NCBI GenBank assembly: GCA_963281255.1
Contig: OY725491.1
Span: 310,001-374,000 of the forward strand
Direction: 5' to 3'
From: Aphrocallistes beatrix
Lineage: Eukaryota > Porifera > Hexactinellida > Sceptrulophora > Aphrocallistidae
DNA: 64,000 bases
Shown here: positions 9,439 through 19,281 of the stretch, piece after piece
Numbering within the stretch: the stretch's first letter is position 1
How the letters are laid out: every line of letters starts with the position of its first letter
Notes under the pieces: generated by a model
What the model was told of the DNA's origin: nothing
Databases searched by the model: none
The model's input: the letters and a program-made list of their open reading frames with translations, nothing else
Made by a program: the position numbers and the translations under genes

Positions 9439-10119
9439 ATGTTCCGTTATTTGGCATTTCTCATAGTGCTTATTACACTGTTCATTTCTTCTAATGGGCT
9501 GTTTGTGATTACTGATGTGTGTGACTCGGCTGCTAATCTCGGTGGGTTTAGGTACATTAATGACGGATTCGAAATATGCCAGTCTATGGCTGGAAATCCG
9601 ATTACATATGAATTCGTACCAGTCTGTGACTCTTCTACTTACTCCTGTGATAACTGTAGTTTCACCTGTCAAAACGGTGGTACATGTGTAACAGGATCTG
9701 TATTTAGTTTATGTCTCTGTCCACAGAATTGGGGAGGTTCGACATGTAATACTCGAGTTAATAATTGCGTTTTAGATACAGTCTGTTTGACAGATGGAAT
9801 ACTATTTCGTGTATGTTCTCCTTCTGTTCCATTTTCAGAAACGTATTTTCTAGATGTTTGTCAGATTACCGGAGTAAATTGTAATCCATTTTCTTGTTCT
9901 TTGACCTGCCAGAATAATGGGAGATGTATTACACAAACAATTCAAGGTAATACTAGGGACTTTTGTTTATGTGCGAATGAATATACTGGAACTCTCTGTA
10001 ATCTTACGAGAACTCCTTCCAATGTATCCACTCTTTGCAGTGCTGGTTACAATGTATCTGCTCTGTGGACACTAATAGCATTAGCAGTGTTTGCTCTCTA
10101 CGTTATCTCTGTGATGTGA
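9439..10119 (+). CDS. Small surface protein with two EGF-like modules
   Basis: 226 residues, single exon. Signal peptide 1-20 (MFRYLAFLIVLI start), then an N-terminal cysteine region. EGF module 1 spans SFTCQNGGTC to WGGSTC, followed by a cysteine linker; EGF module 2 spans SLTCQNNGRC to TGTLC. The hydrophobic C-terminus (LALAVFALYVISVM-type) lacks a cytosolic tail, consistent with a GPI signal. It is full length and close to the genes at 10768 and 16011. Its upstream flank is a near-identical duplicate of that of the gene at 3902. Role is probably cell-surface adhesion or recognition, inferred only from domain content. Confidence 0.85.
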   Translation: MFRYLAFLIVLITLFISSNGLFVITDVCDSAANLGGFRYINDGFEICQSMAGNPITYEFVPVCDSSTYSCDNCSFTCQNGGTCVTGSVFSLCLCPQNWGGSTCNTRVNNCVLDTVCLTDGILFRVCSPSVPFSETYFLDVCQITGVNCNPFSCSLTCQNNGRCITQTIQGNTRDFCLCANEYTGTLCNLTRTPSNVSTLCSAGYNVSALWTLIALAVFALYVISVM

Positions 10120-10708
10120 TAATGTTATGTTTTTGAGTTAGGATATCCCTTTTTTGTTTGATAGTATATATTCTTTTTTTAGATAGAATATTCTTTTTGT
10201 TAGATAGAATATTCTTTTTGTTTCCTTTACTCTGTATTTGTATACTTATATGTATATATATTAAAATAATAGTGATTGTAAGTATATGAATTAATTAAAT
10301 AATGGGTTCCAAAAATGACCATTCGACGATTCGTTATACTATATATAAATGGGGATATGATGATAAGACTGCTATTAGTTGCCTACAATCCAAGGGTTAA
10401 AGTCTGTTTTAAAATGACCGATAGTAGTAAATTAAAATCAGAGAAACCTAATTCAATTTATGCTTTCCTGTAAAATATTTTCAAAGACGGCCCCGGCATA
10501 GAAATGTATATGTTATAGTCAATATGTAAAATCAGGCAATTTAGAAATTGACTGAAAATTCAAGCACTAAATTTGACGGACTAACTAACTGCTAAGAGCC
10601 CTCAACTGCAGTAGATATCGTCAAGTCTGGGTAATCTGATCTAATTTTATGATGTGTGTGCCCTGAACATAAGTAACACCACTAGATAATACCAAGTCAC
10701 TATACAAG

Positions 10709-10716
10709 TATAAATA
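10709..10716 (+). promoter_or_regulatory. TATA box of EGF gene at 10768
   Basis: TATAAATA, 52 bp before the ATG, same module as the neighbours. The promoter appears intact although the gene has lost its C-terminal tail. Confidence 0.8.
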
Positions 10717-10767
10717 GTAGGATTTTTTCCTGTTAGCACTCACTCGCTCATATTCTTCGACTCACCA

Positions 10768-11382
10768 ATGTTGCGCTATTTGGTATTTCTCGTAGTGCTT
10801 ATTACACTGCTCATTTCTTCTAATGGGCAGTTTGTGATTACTGATGTGTGTGACTCGACTGCTAATCTCGGTGGGATTAGGTACATTAATGACGGATTCG
10901 AAATATGCCAGCCTGAAGGAAATCCGAATACATATGAATTCGTAGCAGTCTGTGACTCTTCTACTTTCTCATGTACTAACTGTGATTTGACCTGTCAAAA
11001 CGGTGGTACATGTATAACAGCATCTGGAAGTAGTGGGTGTCTCTGTCCACAGAATTGGGGAGGTTTTACATGTGAGACTCGAGTTAATAATTGCGTTTTA
11101 AATACAGCTTGTTTGACAGATAACATACCATTTCGTATATGTCTTCCTTCTGTTCCATACGCAGAACCGTATTTACAAGAAGTCTGTCAAATTCCCGGAG
11201 TAAATTGTAATCCATCTTCTTGTTCTTTGACCTGCCAGAATAATGGGAGATGTTTTGCATTTACATCCCAAGGTAATACTATGGATAATTGCTTATGTGC
11301 GAATTGGTATAGTGGAACTCTCTGTGATACTACGACAACTCCTCGCGATGAATCCACTCTATGCAGTGCTCTGAGGCACTAA
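10768..11382 (+). CDS. Two-EGF protein lacking the C-terminal membrane tail
   Basis: 204 residues. Signal peptide, both EGF modules and the linker are intact and resemble the gene at 9439. At the C-terminus, about 18 bp (the GGTTACAATGTATCTGCT segment of the paralogues) plus one base are missing. The frame shifts and stops after CSALRH. The nucleotides for the hydrophobic tail are still present downstream (about 11383-11425) but out of frame. If expressed, the product would be secreted instead of anchored; otherwise it is an early pseudogene. The promoter is intact. Confidence 0.75.
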   Translation: MLRYLVFLVVLITLLISSNGQFVITDVCDSTANLGGIRYINDGFEICQPEGNPNTYEFVAVCDSSTFSCTNCDLTCQNGGTCITASGSSGCLCPQNWGGFTCETRVNNCVLNTACLTDNIPFRICLPSVPYAEPYLQEVCQIPGVNCNPSSCSLTCQNNGRCFAFTSQGNTMDNCLCANWYSGTLCDTTTTPRDESTLCSALRH

Positions 11383-11456
11383 TAGTATTAGCAGTATTTG
11401 CTCTCTACGTTATCTCCGTGATGTAATTATGTTATGCTTTTGAGTTAGGATACTCC

Positions 11457-11665
11457 TTTTTTTTAGATAGAATATTCTTTTGTTAGATAGAATATTCTTT
11501 TTTTAGATATAATATTCTTTTTTTAGATATAATATTCTTTTTTTAGATATAATATTCTTTTGTTAGATAGAATATTCTTTTTTTAGATAGAATATTCTTT
11601 TTTTAGATAGAATATTCTTTTTTTAGATAGGATATTCTTTTTTTGTTAGATAGAATATTCCTTTT
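11457..11665. repeat. 20-bp tandem repeat in an EGF 3' flank
   Basis: About ten copies of a unit like TTTTAGATAGAATATTCTTT with one-base variants (TGTTAG, GATATAA). The paralogous flanks near 4620 and 10160 have only two or three copies, so this array expanded locally after duplication. Confidence 0.85.
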
Positions 11666-12099
11666 TGTTTCCTTTACTCTCTATTTGTATTCCTACATGT
11701 ATAAACGTATAGATTAAATTAATAGTAGTTGTAAGTATATAAATTAATTAAATATTGGGTTCCAAAAATAACCATTCTACGATTCGTTATAATATGTACA
11801 TGCATAAATGGGGATATAATAATAAGACTGCTTTTGGTTGGTTATAATCCTACGTTTAAAGATAATAGTAAATTAAAATCGGAGAAACTTAATTCAATTT
11901 ATTCTTTCCTGTAAATATTTTCAAACACCACACCGAGATAGATATGTATATGTTATAGTCAATATGTAAATGTAAAGGCAATTTATAAATTGCCTGAAAA
12001 TTTCAGTCGATTCATAAATTGACTAATTCATTATTATTATTATTAATTGTTAAAATGACGAAATTTTCAGGCAATTGACTGAAAATTCAAGCACTGAAT

Positions 12100-13105
12100 T
12101 TGACGGATTGCCTGAATGTTTAATCATGACAGACTCCCAAAGGTATAAAAGGAAAACATCACATTACAAAACATTGAATTGATAACAAATAACATTCGAA
12201 TCCTATCATTGAATTTGAGGTATAAATATCGAAATTCGGGATTCGACCGGAAAATCTACACCATACCTGATACTACATAGATAATCCTTTAGAGGTTCGT
12301 TTTAGAGAATTATTAATTCCAAAAATCTCTGAGCAAAGGTTGACTAAGGATCAATACTATGAGTTAATTGGTCAAGTAAAGGAAGTTTCTATATATCAAC
12401 AACGAAATCTAATAGGCAATAATGTTACATTCTTGGACACTACGAGATACTTAGATGTGGTGATGTTGATAAGTTGATTCGCAAACGTAAGGATAATTCT
12501 GAGGACCCTACATATTTGCTCATATTAATGAGATGTTTGACATTAATAAACGTGTTCATATATGGCCCTGTTCGGAACTGAACCACGAATTGCACTACGT
12601 ACAAATACACTCCACTTGGAAGCAGGGTTTCATCCAGCTTTCCAAAGTCATACGCCTAAATGGAGGTCACCATTTTTCAACGTTTTATGCCACGCTCTAG
12701 GTAGGCGTATGCCGCACACATTGTACAGTGTCTCAAAGTCTGTTTTTTTCGTTTTCCGCTAGCACATCTTAATGGTAGAAATTTGGGCACTCAAGGAATT
12801 GTTTAGGACATACCAAGGAATCAAATACTTCCAAAATCGAATCATAGATAGTCTACCATATTTGCAACTTCATAGGACCAGAAGAAAGTTAAAATGACTT
12901 CCGCAATAAAGTATAAATAAAGGAGTATAATCCCATTTATTTATAACTTTAAATCTTCATATCTCTTGCCTCCTGCTTCGTATACTAATGTTGTGCTTCT
13001 TTTCTCTTGCTTAATCCATTTATTAATGCTGCCCTTGGTTTGTTATATTTAAAATATCCCAAATTAATTCAGTCAAAGTGAAAAATGACCTCAGGCAATC
13101 CTTAT
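12100..13105 (+). pseudogene. Second decayed copy of the integrase-bearing element
   Basis: The start (TTTAATCATGACAGACTCCC region) and end (TATAACTTTAAATCTTCATA region) match the copy at 6430-8140. This copy keeps a different interior piece at about 12290-12560. It encodes in broken frames an ELIGQVKEVSIYQQRN-like stretch and then FLDTTRYLDV, consistent with sequence upstream of an integrase zinc-binding region. The integrase C-terminal part seen at 7351-7707 is absent. A hAT-type MITE fragment begins at 12623. Confidence 0.55.
12623..12760. mobile_element. Fragment of hAT-type MITE (TAGGCGTATG family)
   Basis: Starts CAGGGTTTCATCCAGC and continues with GTCATACGCCTAAATGGAGG, matching the copy at 37672-37895 in reverse orientation. 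The other end is missing. Confidence 0.6.
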
Positions 13106-13124
13106 ATAATACTTATGTATATAT

Positions 13125-13245
13125 ATATATCCTTACTATTAAAACTCGATTAATGTATATTTATTTATTTATCCTTACTATTAAAACTCGATTATTGTGT
13201 ATGTGTATATATCCTTACTATTAAAACTCGATGATTGTATATATA
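13125..13245. repeat. Short tandem array of ATCCTTACTATTAAAACTCG
   Basis: Three copies about 45-60 bp apart, separated by (TA)n or TTTA tracts. Single related copies occur near 3295 and 8895 beside the EGF remnants. Confidence 0.7.
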
Positions 13246-13252
13246 TATATAT

Positions 13253-14260
13253 CTGTAACGAATTGATTGAAGAAACTGCCGGGCGCAGAAGGCTGATTTT
13301 TGGCATGTGGGAGTCTTTTGGCTATGGCTCCAGTAAGTTCTGAGTTCAGAGCAAAATGTCGACTCATCATGGAATTATGACGTCATTGTCACATTTTTAA
13401 AAGTTAAGCAATACAGTTATTCGAACATAACTCAGCCATTATAGGAGATAGAAGGCTGAAATTTTAATAGAATCTGTATCCTAACATATCTCACATATGA
13501 TGCAGCTATCATCAAAAAATGATGACTCATCACTTTGTTATGACGTCATCATTACGCATCAAAAATTTTAAAATTGACAAATTTGGTGATTTTTCGAGTG
13601 ATATCGATTAGCACAGTAGAACAGACATATTTATATATGTTATTTCCCTTATAATTAACCAATGTGACTCCAGGCGACCGAAGGGAGCCTCCGGCGGACA
13701 CGAAGTGTCCGCCAGTCGCGCAGCGCAAGCAAGCGCGAAGCGCGCTTGTATATATATATATATATCTGTAACGAATTGATTGAAGAAACTGCCAGTCCCA
13801 GAAAGCTGATTTTTGGCATGTGGGAGTTTTTTGGCTATGGCTCCAGTAAGTTCTGAGCTCAGAGCAAAATGTCGGCACATCATGGAATTATGACGTCATT
13901 GTCACATTTTTAAAAGTTAAGCAATACAGTTATTCGAGCATAACTCAGCCATTATAGGAGATAGAAGGCTGAAATTTTAATAGAATCTGTATACTAACAT
14001 ACCTCACATATGATGCAACTATCATCAAAAAATGATGACTCATCACTTTGTTATTACGTCATCATGACTCATCAAAATTTTAAAAATTGATAAATTTGGT
14101 GCTTTTTCGTGCGATATAGATTATAACAGTAGGACAGACGTATTTAGAGATGTTATCTCCCTTATAAATAACCAATGTGACCCCAGGCGACCGAAGAGAG
14201 CCTCCGGCGGACACAAACTGTCCGCCAGCCGCGCAGCGCAAGCAAGCGAAGCACGCTTGT
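13253..14260 (+). repeat. Two tandem units of a GC-tailed element set in (TA)n
   Basis: Unit 1 is 13253-13765 and unit 2 is 13766-14260. Each starts CTGTAACGAATTGATTGAAG right after a (TA)n tract and ends in a GC-rich tail with hairpins: GGCGGACACGAAGTGTCCGCC-type (13694-13714) and CAAGCGCG-AAG-CGCGCTTG. TGACGTCA motifs occur at 13378, 13541 and 13891. A reversed partial unit lies at 21903-22123 and deletion derivatives at 8386 and 14502. No coding capacity is seen. The TC start, terminal hairpin and lack of inverted ends resemble a non-autonomous Helitron-like element, but a CTRR terminus is not evident. Confidence 0.6.
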
Positions 14261-14268
14261 ATACTATA

Positions 14269-14441
14269 TAGTAGAACTCGGGATAAGACGTAGTTCGGCT
14301 TAGTACGTACTCATTTCTCTGAACCAAAATTCTTTTAATATATAGATTCCTGTAATACAATCAACTCGATTAGTAAGTACTTACGGATAGTAGGTATTTT
14401 TTTCAGTTTCCCGGAGGGGTACGTCTTATCCGAGTATACTG
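14269..14441. mobile_element. Second 173-bp MITE with GGATAAGACGTA ends
   Basis: Same length and ends as 8181-8353. The following sequence to about 14680 also matches 8354-8580, so the element was copied within a segmental duplication, not inserted independently. Confidence 0.65.
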
Positions 14442-14680
14442 TATGTATATACTAGTATAGACGTATATATATATATTTATATATATATATATATATATCT
14501 GTAATGAATCCAGTCTTCCGGTGGACACAAAGTGTCCGCCAGCCGCGCAGCGCAAGCAAGGAAAGTCCGTTTGTAATGAGTAGTAGTGACAATATATTTG
14601 ACATAAATTAGCTCTTTTCACATCCAAATCACTCATCTTAGAAAATCTTGACATATATACTCTAAGTATCCGAATTAACG

Positions 14681-14697
14681 CCCCCCCCCCCCCCCCC
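14681..14697. repeat. 17-bp poly-C run
   Basis: An uninterrupted run of C in AT-rich DNA, at the break point of the duplicated block (the copy near 8575 has only five Cs). Its length may be unreliable in sequencing. Confidence 0.8.
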
Positions 14698-14699
14698 AG

Positions 14700-15539
14700 G
14701 TAATTAAATTTCGTAAATTTAATTTGAAGTTTTATCCAGGGACAACATTTTCATATGTATTACATCTATAATCTTCTGCTTAAGTATTTGGATTCTAAAA
14801 GAATATTGTATTCATATTCTGGATAATATGATACGTATTACTATGTAACGTAAATTGATTTCAATCTTGATTTACATACTACGTAGCTTTTCAATTACTC
14901 TATTCAAAAGTTAAATATTTTTAACCCGTGACACCTAGTGTCGCTAACGCCATCATATATAGTGGCATTAATTTATGATATGGGGCACAATGAAGTAAAT
15001 GTTCAAATATTTATGTTTGAAGGAGAGTAATTGAGTTGAAGACTATAAAATGAGTAAATAGAGTGTGTAGAACGAATACTTTTGGTAGGCAGTGTAGATA
15101 TCTTATCACAAAATGCTTCAAATCATAGATATTTTAGTCGATTCCTTTCGCAAAACTCAAACATTCTCAATTCTTTCCCCAGGCTCACCATCGTAAAATG
15201 CCACTCCGTCACCCCCTCGGTTCAGAAATTCACTTTTCACTTTCAATTTCCTAATATTCTAAACAGAAAATGCTGCTTTCCCTCTTAATATTATAGACAA
15301 TTCTACAAAAGTCCATTCTGACAAATGACAACTTCAATTATTCTGACAAATGCAGTTTGCCATGTTAAAGCTAGTTATTGGATATAAGGACAGTAACCTA
15401 AACCCGACCACGATTCCAACTCTATGCTTTGAATAAACGTATATAAACTTAAATTTATCATTAAGATTGAGAAACCTCGTTAAAAAAGCAATCATAGTGA
15501 AATAATATCCTTAATATTCAAAAATACAAAATTTTTATA
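14700..15539. other. Gene-free interval
   Basis: No gene, repeat or promoter recognised. The open frame at 15082-15288 has no family features and no promoter, so I do not call it. Confidence 0.5.
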
Positions 15540-15655
15540 ATTAATGCCCCATTGAATTAGTGTTATTTCACTAATCGGAACAAATTCACTAATCCGAACG
15601 AATTTTTCGATCTTTGGAACAGAGCTGTTCGGATTAGCGAGGGTGTACTGTAATA
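15540..15655. mobile_element. Tigger-like MITE fragment
   Basis: The right end GGATTAGCGAGGGTGTACTG next to TA is, reversed, a CAGTACACCCTCGCTAATCC end typical of pogo/Tigger relatives. CACTAATC motifs lie at the left. A solo end of the same family is at about 16786-16810. Confidence 0.55.
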
Positions 15656-15951
15656 TATTAGTCTAATTAAAAGAAGTATTGGAGATCAATTAGATCCAGG
15701 ATTCTGTATATGTAATACAGCATCTCGTACCAGGATCTTGTATGTGTAATACATCATTTTGTACCACTTTATGTAAGAGAATACAGCATCTCGTGTATCC
15801 TGTGTGTGTAATATAATACTAACTAACTTCAAGAAGAACTCAAGAAGAACTCTCAACTGCAGTAGATATCTTCAAGTATGGGTAATCTGATCTAATTTTA
15901 TGTTGTAGTGCCCTGAACATAAATTAGATAAGTGCCAAGTCACTATACAAG

Positions 15952-15959
15952 TATAAATA
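15952..15959 (+). promoter_or_regulatory. TATA box of EGF gene at 16011
   Basis: TATAAATA in the conserved CACTATACAAG context, 52 bp before the ATG. Confidence 0.8.
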
Positions 15960-16010
15960 GTAGGATTTCTTCTTGTTAGTACTCGCTCGCTCATATTCTT
16001 CGACTCGGCA

Positions 16011-16691
16011 ATGTTCCGCTATTTGGTAATTCTCATAGTGCTTATTACACTGCTCATTTCTTCTAATGGGCTGTTTGTGATTACTGATGTGTGTAACTCG
16101 ACTGCTAATGTCGGTGGGCTTAGGTACATTAATAACGGATTCGAAAGATGCCAGTCTATGACTGGAAATCCGACTACATATGGATTCGTACCAATCTGTG
16201 ACTCTTCTATTTACTCATGTGATAACTGTGATTTGACCTGTCAAAACGGTGGTACATGTGTAGTGCAATTAGGAAGAAGTTCTTGTCTCTGTCCACAGAA
16301 CTGGGGTGGTACGACATGTAATATTCAAGTGAATGATTGCGTTTTAGGTACAGTCTGTTTGACAAATGGTATTCCATTTCAGAGATGTGAACCTTCAGTT
16401 CCATTCGCAGAACCTTTTATAGATGACAACTGCCAGACTCCCGGAATAAATTGTAATCCATCTTCTTGTTCTGTGACCTGTCAGAATAATGGGAGATGCA
16501 TTACGATTGCGTTACTAGGGATCCCTTTCCCAGGTTGTTTATGTGCGAATGGATATGAGGGAAATCGCTGTGAAAATATGATTACTCCTTCCAATATATC
16601 CACTCTTTGCAGTGCTGGTTACAATGTATCTGCTATGTGGGCACTAATAGTATTAGCAGTATTTGCTCTCTACGTTATCTCCCTGATGTGA
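16011..16691 (+). CDS. Small surface protein with two EGF-like modules
   Basis: 226 residues, single exon, full length. Signal peptide 1-20, N-terminal cysteine region, EGF module 1 (DLTCQNGGTC to WGGTTC), cysteine linker, EGF module 2 (SVTCQNNGRC to YEGNRC), then CSAGYNVSAMW and a hydrophobic end. The second module differs from the neighbours in its central loop (IALLGIPFPG where others have TQxxQGNTxx), so divergence concentrates in the loop. Likely extracellular and GPI-linked. Confidence 0.85.
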   Translation: MFRYLVILIVLITLLISSNGLFVITDVCNSTANVGGLRYINNGFERCQSMTGNPTTYGFVPICDSSIYSCDNCDLTCQNGGTCVVQLGRSSCLCPQNWGGTTCNIQVNDCVLGTVCLTNGIPFQRCEPSVPFAEPFIDDNCQTPGINCNPSSCSVTCQNNGRCITIALLGIPFPGCLCANGYEGNRCENMITPSNISTLCSAGYNVSAMWALIVLAVFALYVISLM

Positions 16692-16913
16692 TAATGTTAT
16701 GTTTCTGACTTAAGATATTGCTTGTAATATTATAAACGTTGATTCAAAGCAAAGAGGCGAATTATACTTTGGGTGTTTGGATTGTATTCGGATTAGCGAG
16801 GGTGTACTGTACAACATTTTGTACGAGTAATACTAAACTAATTGTTAAGAATCCTTGAAAGTATTACATGACGTGAGTCTAGGTGATCTCCTGATCTATT
16901 TTTATGAAGTATG

Positions 16914-16921
16914 TATAAATA
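16914..16921 (+). promoter_or_regulatory. TATA box of EGF gene at 16973
   Basis: TATAAATA followed by GTAGGATTG, 52 bp before the ATG. The upstream CACTATACAAG block is replaced by unrelated sequence. Confidence 0.75.
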
Positions 16922-16972
16922 GTAGGATTGTCGTCTATTAGTGTAAAACTCTCGCATATTCTTCGATTGCCA

Positions 16973-17659
16973 ATGTCCTGCTATTTTATATTTTTCATAG
17001 TGCTTTTTACACTGCTCATCTCTTCCAATGGACAGTTCTTTATGGTTACTGAGGTATGCGACTCGTCAACTACCTCTAGGTTTAGGTACAATAATAATAC
17101 CGGATTCGAAACATGCCAGTTTTTCCCTGGAAACCCGACTACTTATGAATTCGTACCAGTCTGTAACTCCTCTTTCTACACTTGTGTTGACTGTAGTTTG
17201 ACCTGTCAAAACGGTGGTGCTTGCATCCTGGTAGTTACAACGAGTGTCTGTCTATGTCCGCCGAACTGGGGAGGCTCAACATGTGGGACTCGAGTTAATA
17301 ATTGCGTTTCAGATTCAGTCTGTTTGACAGATGGCATTGCCTTTACTCAATGTGTCCCTTCTACTCCATACAGTGAACCATTTCTCGAAGACACCTGTCA
17401 ACTTCCCGGAGTAAATTGTGATCCATCTTCTTGTTCTTTGAGCTGTCAGAACAATGGAAGATGTGTGACGCGGTCATTTCAAGGGAACACCGCGGAAGAT
17501 TGTATATGTGCGAATGGATATAGTGGAACTCTCTGTGATACTATGACAACTCCTTTCAATGTGTCTACTCTTTGCAGTGCTGGTTACAATGTATCTGCTC
17601 TGTGGATACTAATAACATTAGCAGTATTTGCTCTCTACGTTATCTCCGTGGTATGGTAA
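16973..17659 (+). CDS. Small surface protein with two EGF-like modules
   Basis: 228 residues from the ATG at 16973. An in-frame ATG at 16928 would add 15 residues ahead of the signal peptide and sits only a few bases after the TATA box, so it is unlikely. Signal peptide, EGF module 1 (SLTCQNGGAC to WGGSTC), linker, EGF module 2 (SLSCQNNGRC to SGTLC) and hydrophobic C-terminus are all intact. Only about 280 bp separate it from the gene at 16011, which makes this the tightest pair in the array. It is more divergent than the copies at 9439-10768. Confidence 0.85.
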   Translation: MSCYFIFFIVLFTLLISSNGQFFMVTEVCDSSTTSRFRYNNNTGFETCQFFPGNPTTYEFVPVCNSSFYTCVDCSLTCQNGGACILVVTTSVCLCPPNWGGSTCGTRVNNCVSDSVCLTDGIAFTQCVPSTPYSEPFLEDTCQLPGVNCDPSSCSLSCQNNGRCVTRSFQGNTAEDCICANGYSGTLCDTMTTPFNVSTLCSAGYNVSALWILITLAVFALYVISVVW

Positions 17660-17996
17660 TGTTATAATGTTTTCTCGTTATGTGTGATAGAATATCCTTT
17701 TTGTTTACTTTACTTTATTTTTTATATTATTAGTAGTACATAGACATAGATTAAACTTATGCTAATACCTATATTAATATTTCAAAAATGGGTGCCAAAA
17801 TGACATTTCGGCTGTTTGTTATACGTTTAAGTGAGGAGATATAATAATAAGACTGCTTTTAGGTGGCTGTAATCCTAGGTTTTAAAGTCAATGTAATGAA
17901 ACGATGAATTCAGAGATATCATATTCTGTAACTTGATAAGTTCAAAATACATCCTCCTAACATTCAAACTTTCAACATAGATAGTCCGAATTTTGG
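17660..17996. other. Intergenic flank
   Basis: Contains the family 3' flank (AATGGGTGCCAAAATGAC near 17788) and then unrecognised sequence up to the next promoter. Confidence 0.5.
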
Positions 17997-18004
17997 TATA
18001 AATT
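17997..18004 (+). promoter_or_regulatory. Probable TATA box of the divergent EGF gene
   Basis: TATAAATT lies 52 bp before the ATG at 18049, the same spacing as in the other members although the surrounding block is not conserved. Confidence 0.55.
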
Positions 18005-18048
18005 CTAAGCTATGCTAACTTCTGCATAAACTTTAACTCATCTCTACC

Positions 18049-18786
18049 ATGAGTCATACTTTGTTCTGTTTTGTAACTATTTGCCTGTTTGTTGGTTCCA
18101 ACGCACAGTCTTTAGTTGTAGATACCTGTACGACAGCGAATACAGGAAGATTCGGTTTCGAGATTAACGGATTTCAAGTTTGTCAGCTCAATGGGCTAAA
18201 CTTTGAATTCGTAGCGATTTGCCAGTCCGTAGCCTACAGCTGTCCTTCTTGCAATTTCGCATGTCAGAATGGAGGTGCTTGTGTCCTGTTACAAGGGACA
18301 TCTGTGCCATTCTGTCTCTGCACAGAAAATTGGGGTGGTCCCATTTGTGAAGCAAGAGTCAACAATTGCACAATCGGAGAAGTGTGTGAGTCTAACGGCA
18401 CTTTATCCCTAACCTGTGCACTGTCCTATCCATACATGAGGGGGTATTTTATTGATGAATGTGAGGTGGAAGGAACTAATTGTAGCCCAACCACGTGTAG
18501 TTTAAACTGCCAGAATTCTGGGAGGTGCATTAACACTTCTTCTGGCGACAGATGTTTGTGTCCTCGTCTATACAGTGGTGCCACTTGTCAAACAATGAGT
18601 TCTACTCCTCCTGTGATATCAGCTCTATGTCCTGAACATTCCGACTACGCTAACCTAACTACGCCCACGAACCAATCAGCTGTTTCCACCATGGGTCCTA
18701 CTAATGGAGGTGTTAAAATTGCATTCAAGTCCACTCTATTGCCAGTAGTTATACTGGCAATTTACTTCTACTTTAGTTTTGTCTGA
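18049..18786 (+). CDS. Divergent two-EGF surface protein
   Basis: 245 residues. Signal peptide 1-20 (LFCFVTICLFVGSNAQ). The cysteine layout matches the array: EGF module 1 (NFACQNGGAC to WGGPIC), linker, EGF module 2 (SLNCQNSGRC to SGATC). A Ser/Thr/Asn-rich stem (about 195-222, TTPTNQSAVSTMGPTNGG) leads to a hydrophobic end without a cytosolic tail, again GPI-like. It has the same ancestry as the neighbours, but it is the oldest copy by sequence, with no shared promoter block. The stem is absent from the others. Confidence 0.82.
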   Translation: MSHTLFCFVTICLFVGSNAQSLVVDTCTTANTGRFGFEINGFQVCQLNGLNFEFVAICQSVAYSCPSCNFACQNGGACVLLQGTSVPFCLCTENWGGPICEARVNNCTIGEVCESNGTLSLTCALSYPYMRGYFIDECEVEGTNCSPTTCSLNCQNSGRCINTSSGDRCLCPRLYSGATCQTMSSTPPVISALCPEHSDYANLTTPTNQSAVSTMGPTNGGVKIAFKSTLLPVVILAIYFYFSFV

Positions 18787-19281
18787 GTTGGTATCTTTCA
18801 ACACTTTCCCCCTTGTTATATCTATGCGTGTATATTTGTGTATCGTATATGAGTTAGAGTTTCGATATAAGTAGGACGGATTTGGATTCTTTAGAGAGTT
18901 TTATTAATTCATTACTAATTATATGAAAATGTATAACATTAATTTAATTTTTAGATTATAATATTAGTCTTTAAAGACAATAGTGATTAATTTAGTTCCA
19001 TAAACGTCCATGGTTCATATAATGAATTTTATATGACTCGAACAAGCGTTATAGACACATACAAATATCACCAAACATGGAACACTGGTGGTTCACAATA
19101 AGAGACCCTGACAGTAGATATTAGATATAGTTTTAATATGGATATAGTAATAAATTTGATTAAAAATCCCATGTCCTCGGCATTATCATTATATCCAATA
19201 TCCATAGTACATACTTGTATGTATATACTATTTATATATAGAGAGAGAATGTTTTCTATTGAAGATTTGTCATTACATATA
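18787..19281. other. Gene-free interval
   Basis: No gene supported. A minus-strand frame at 19068-19328 runs into the adjacent MITE and has no family features. Confidence 0.5.
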
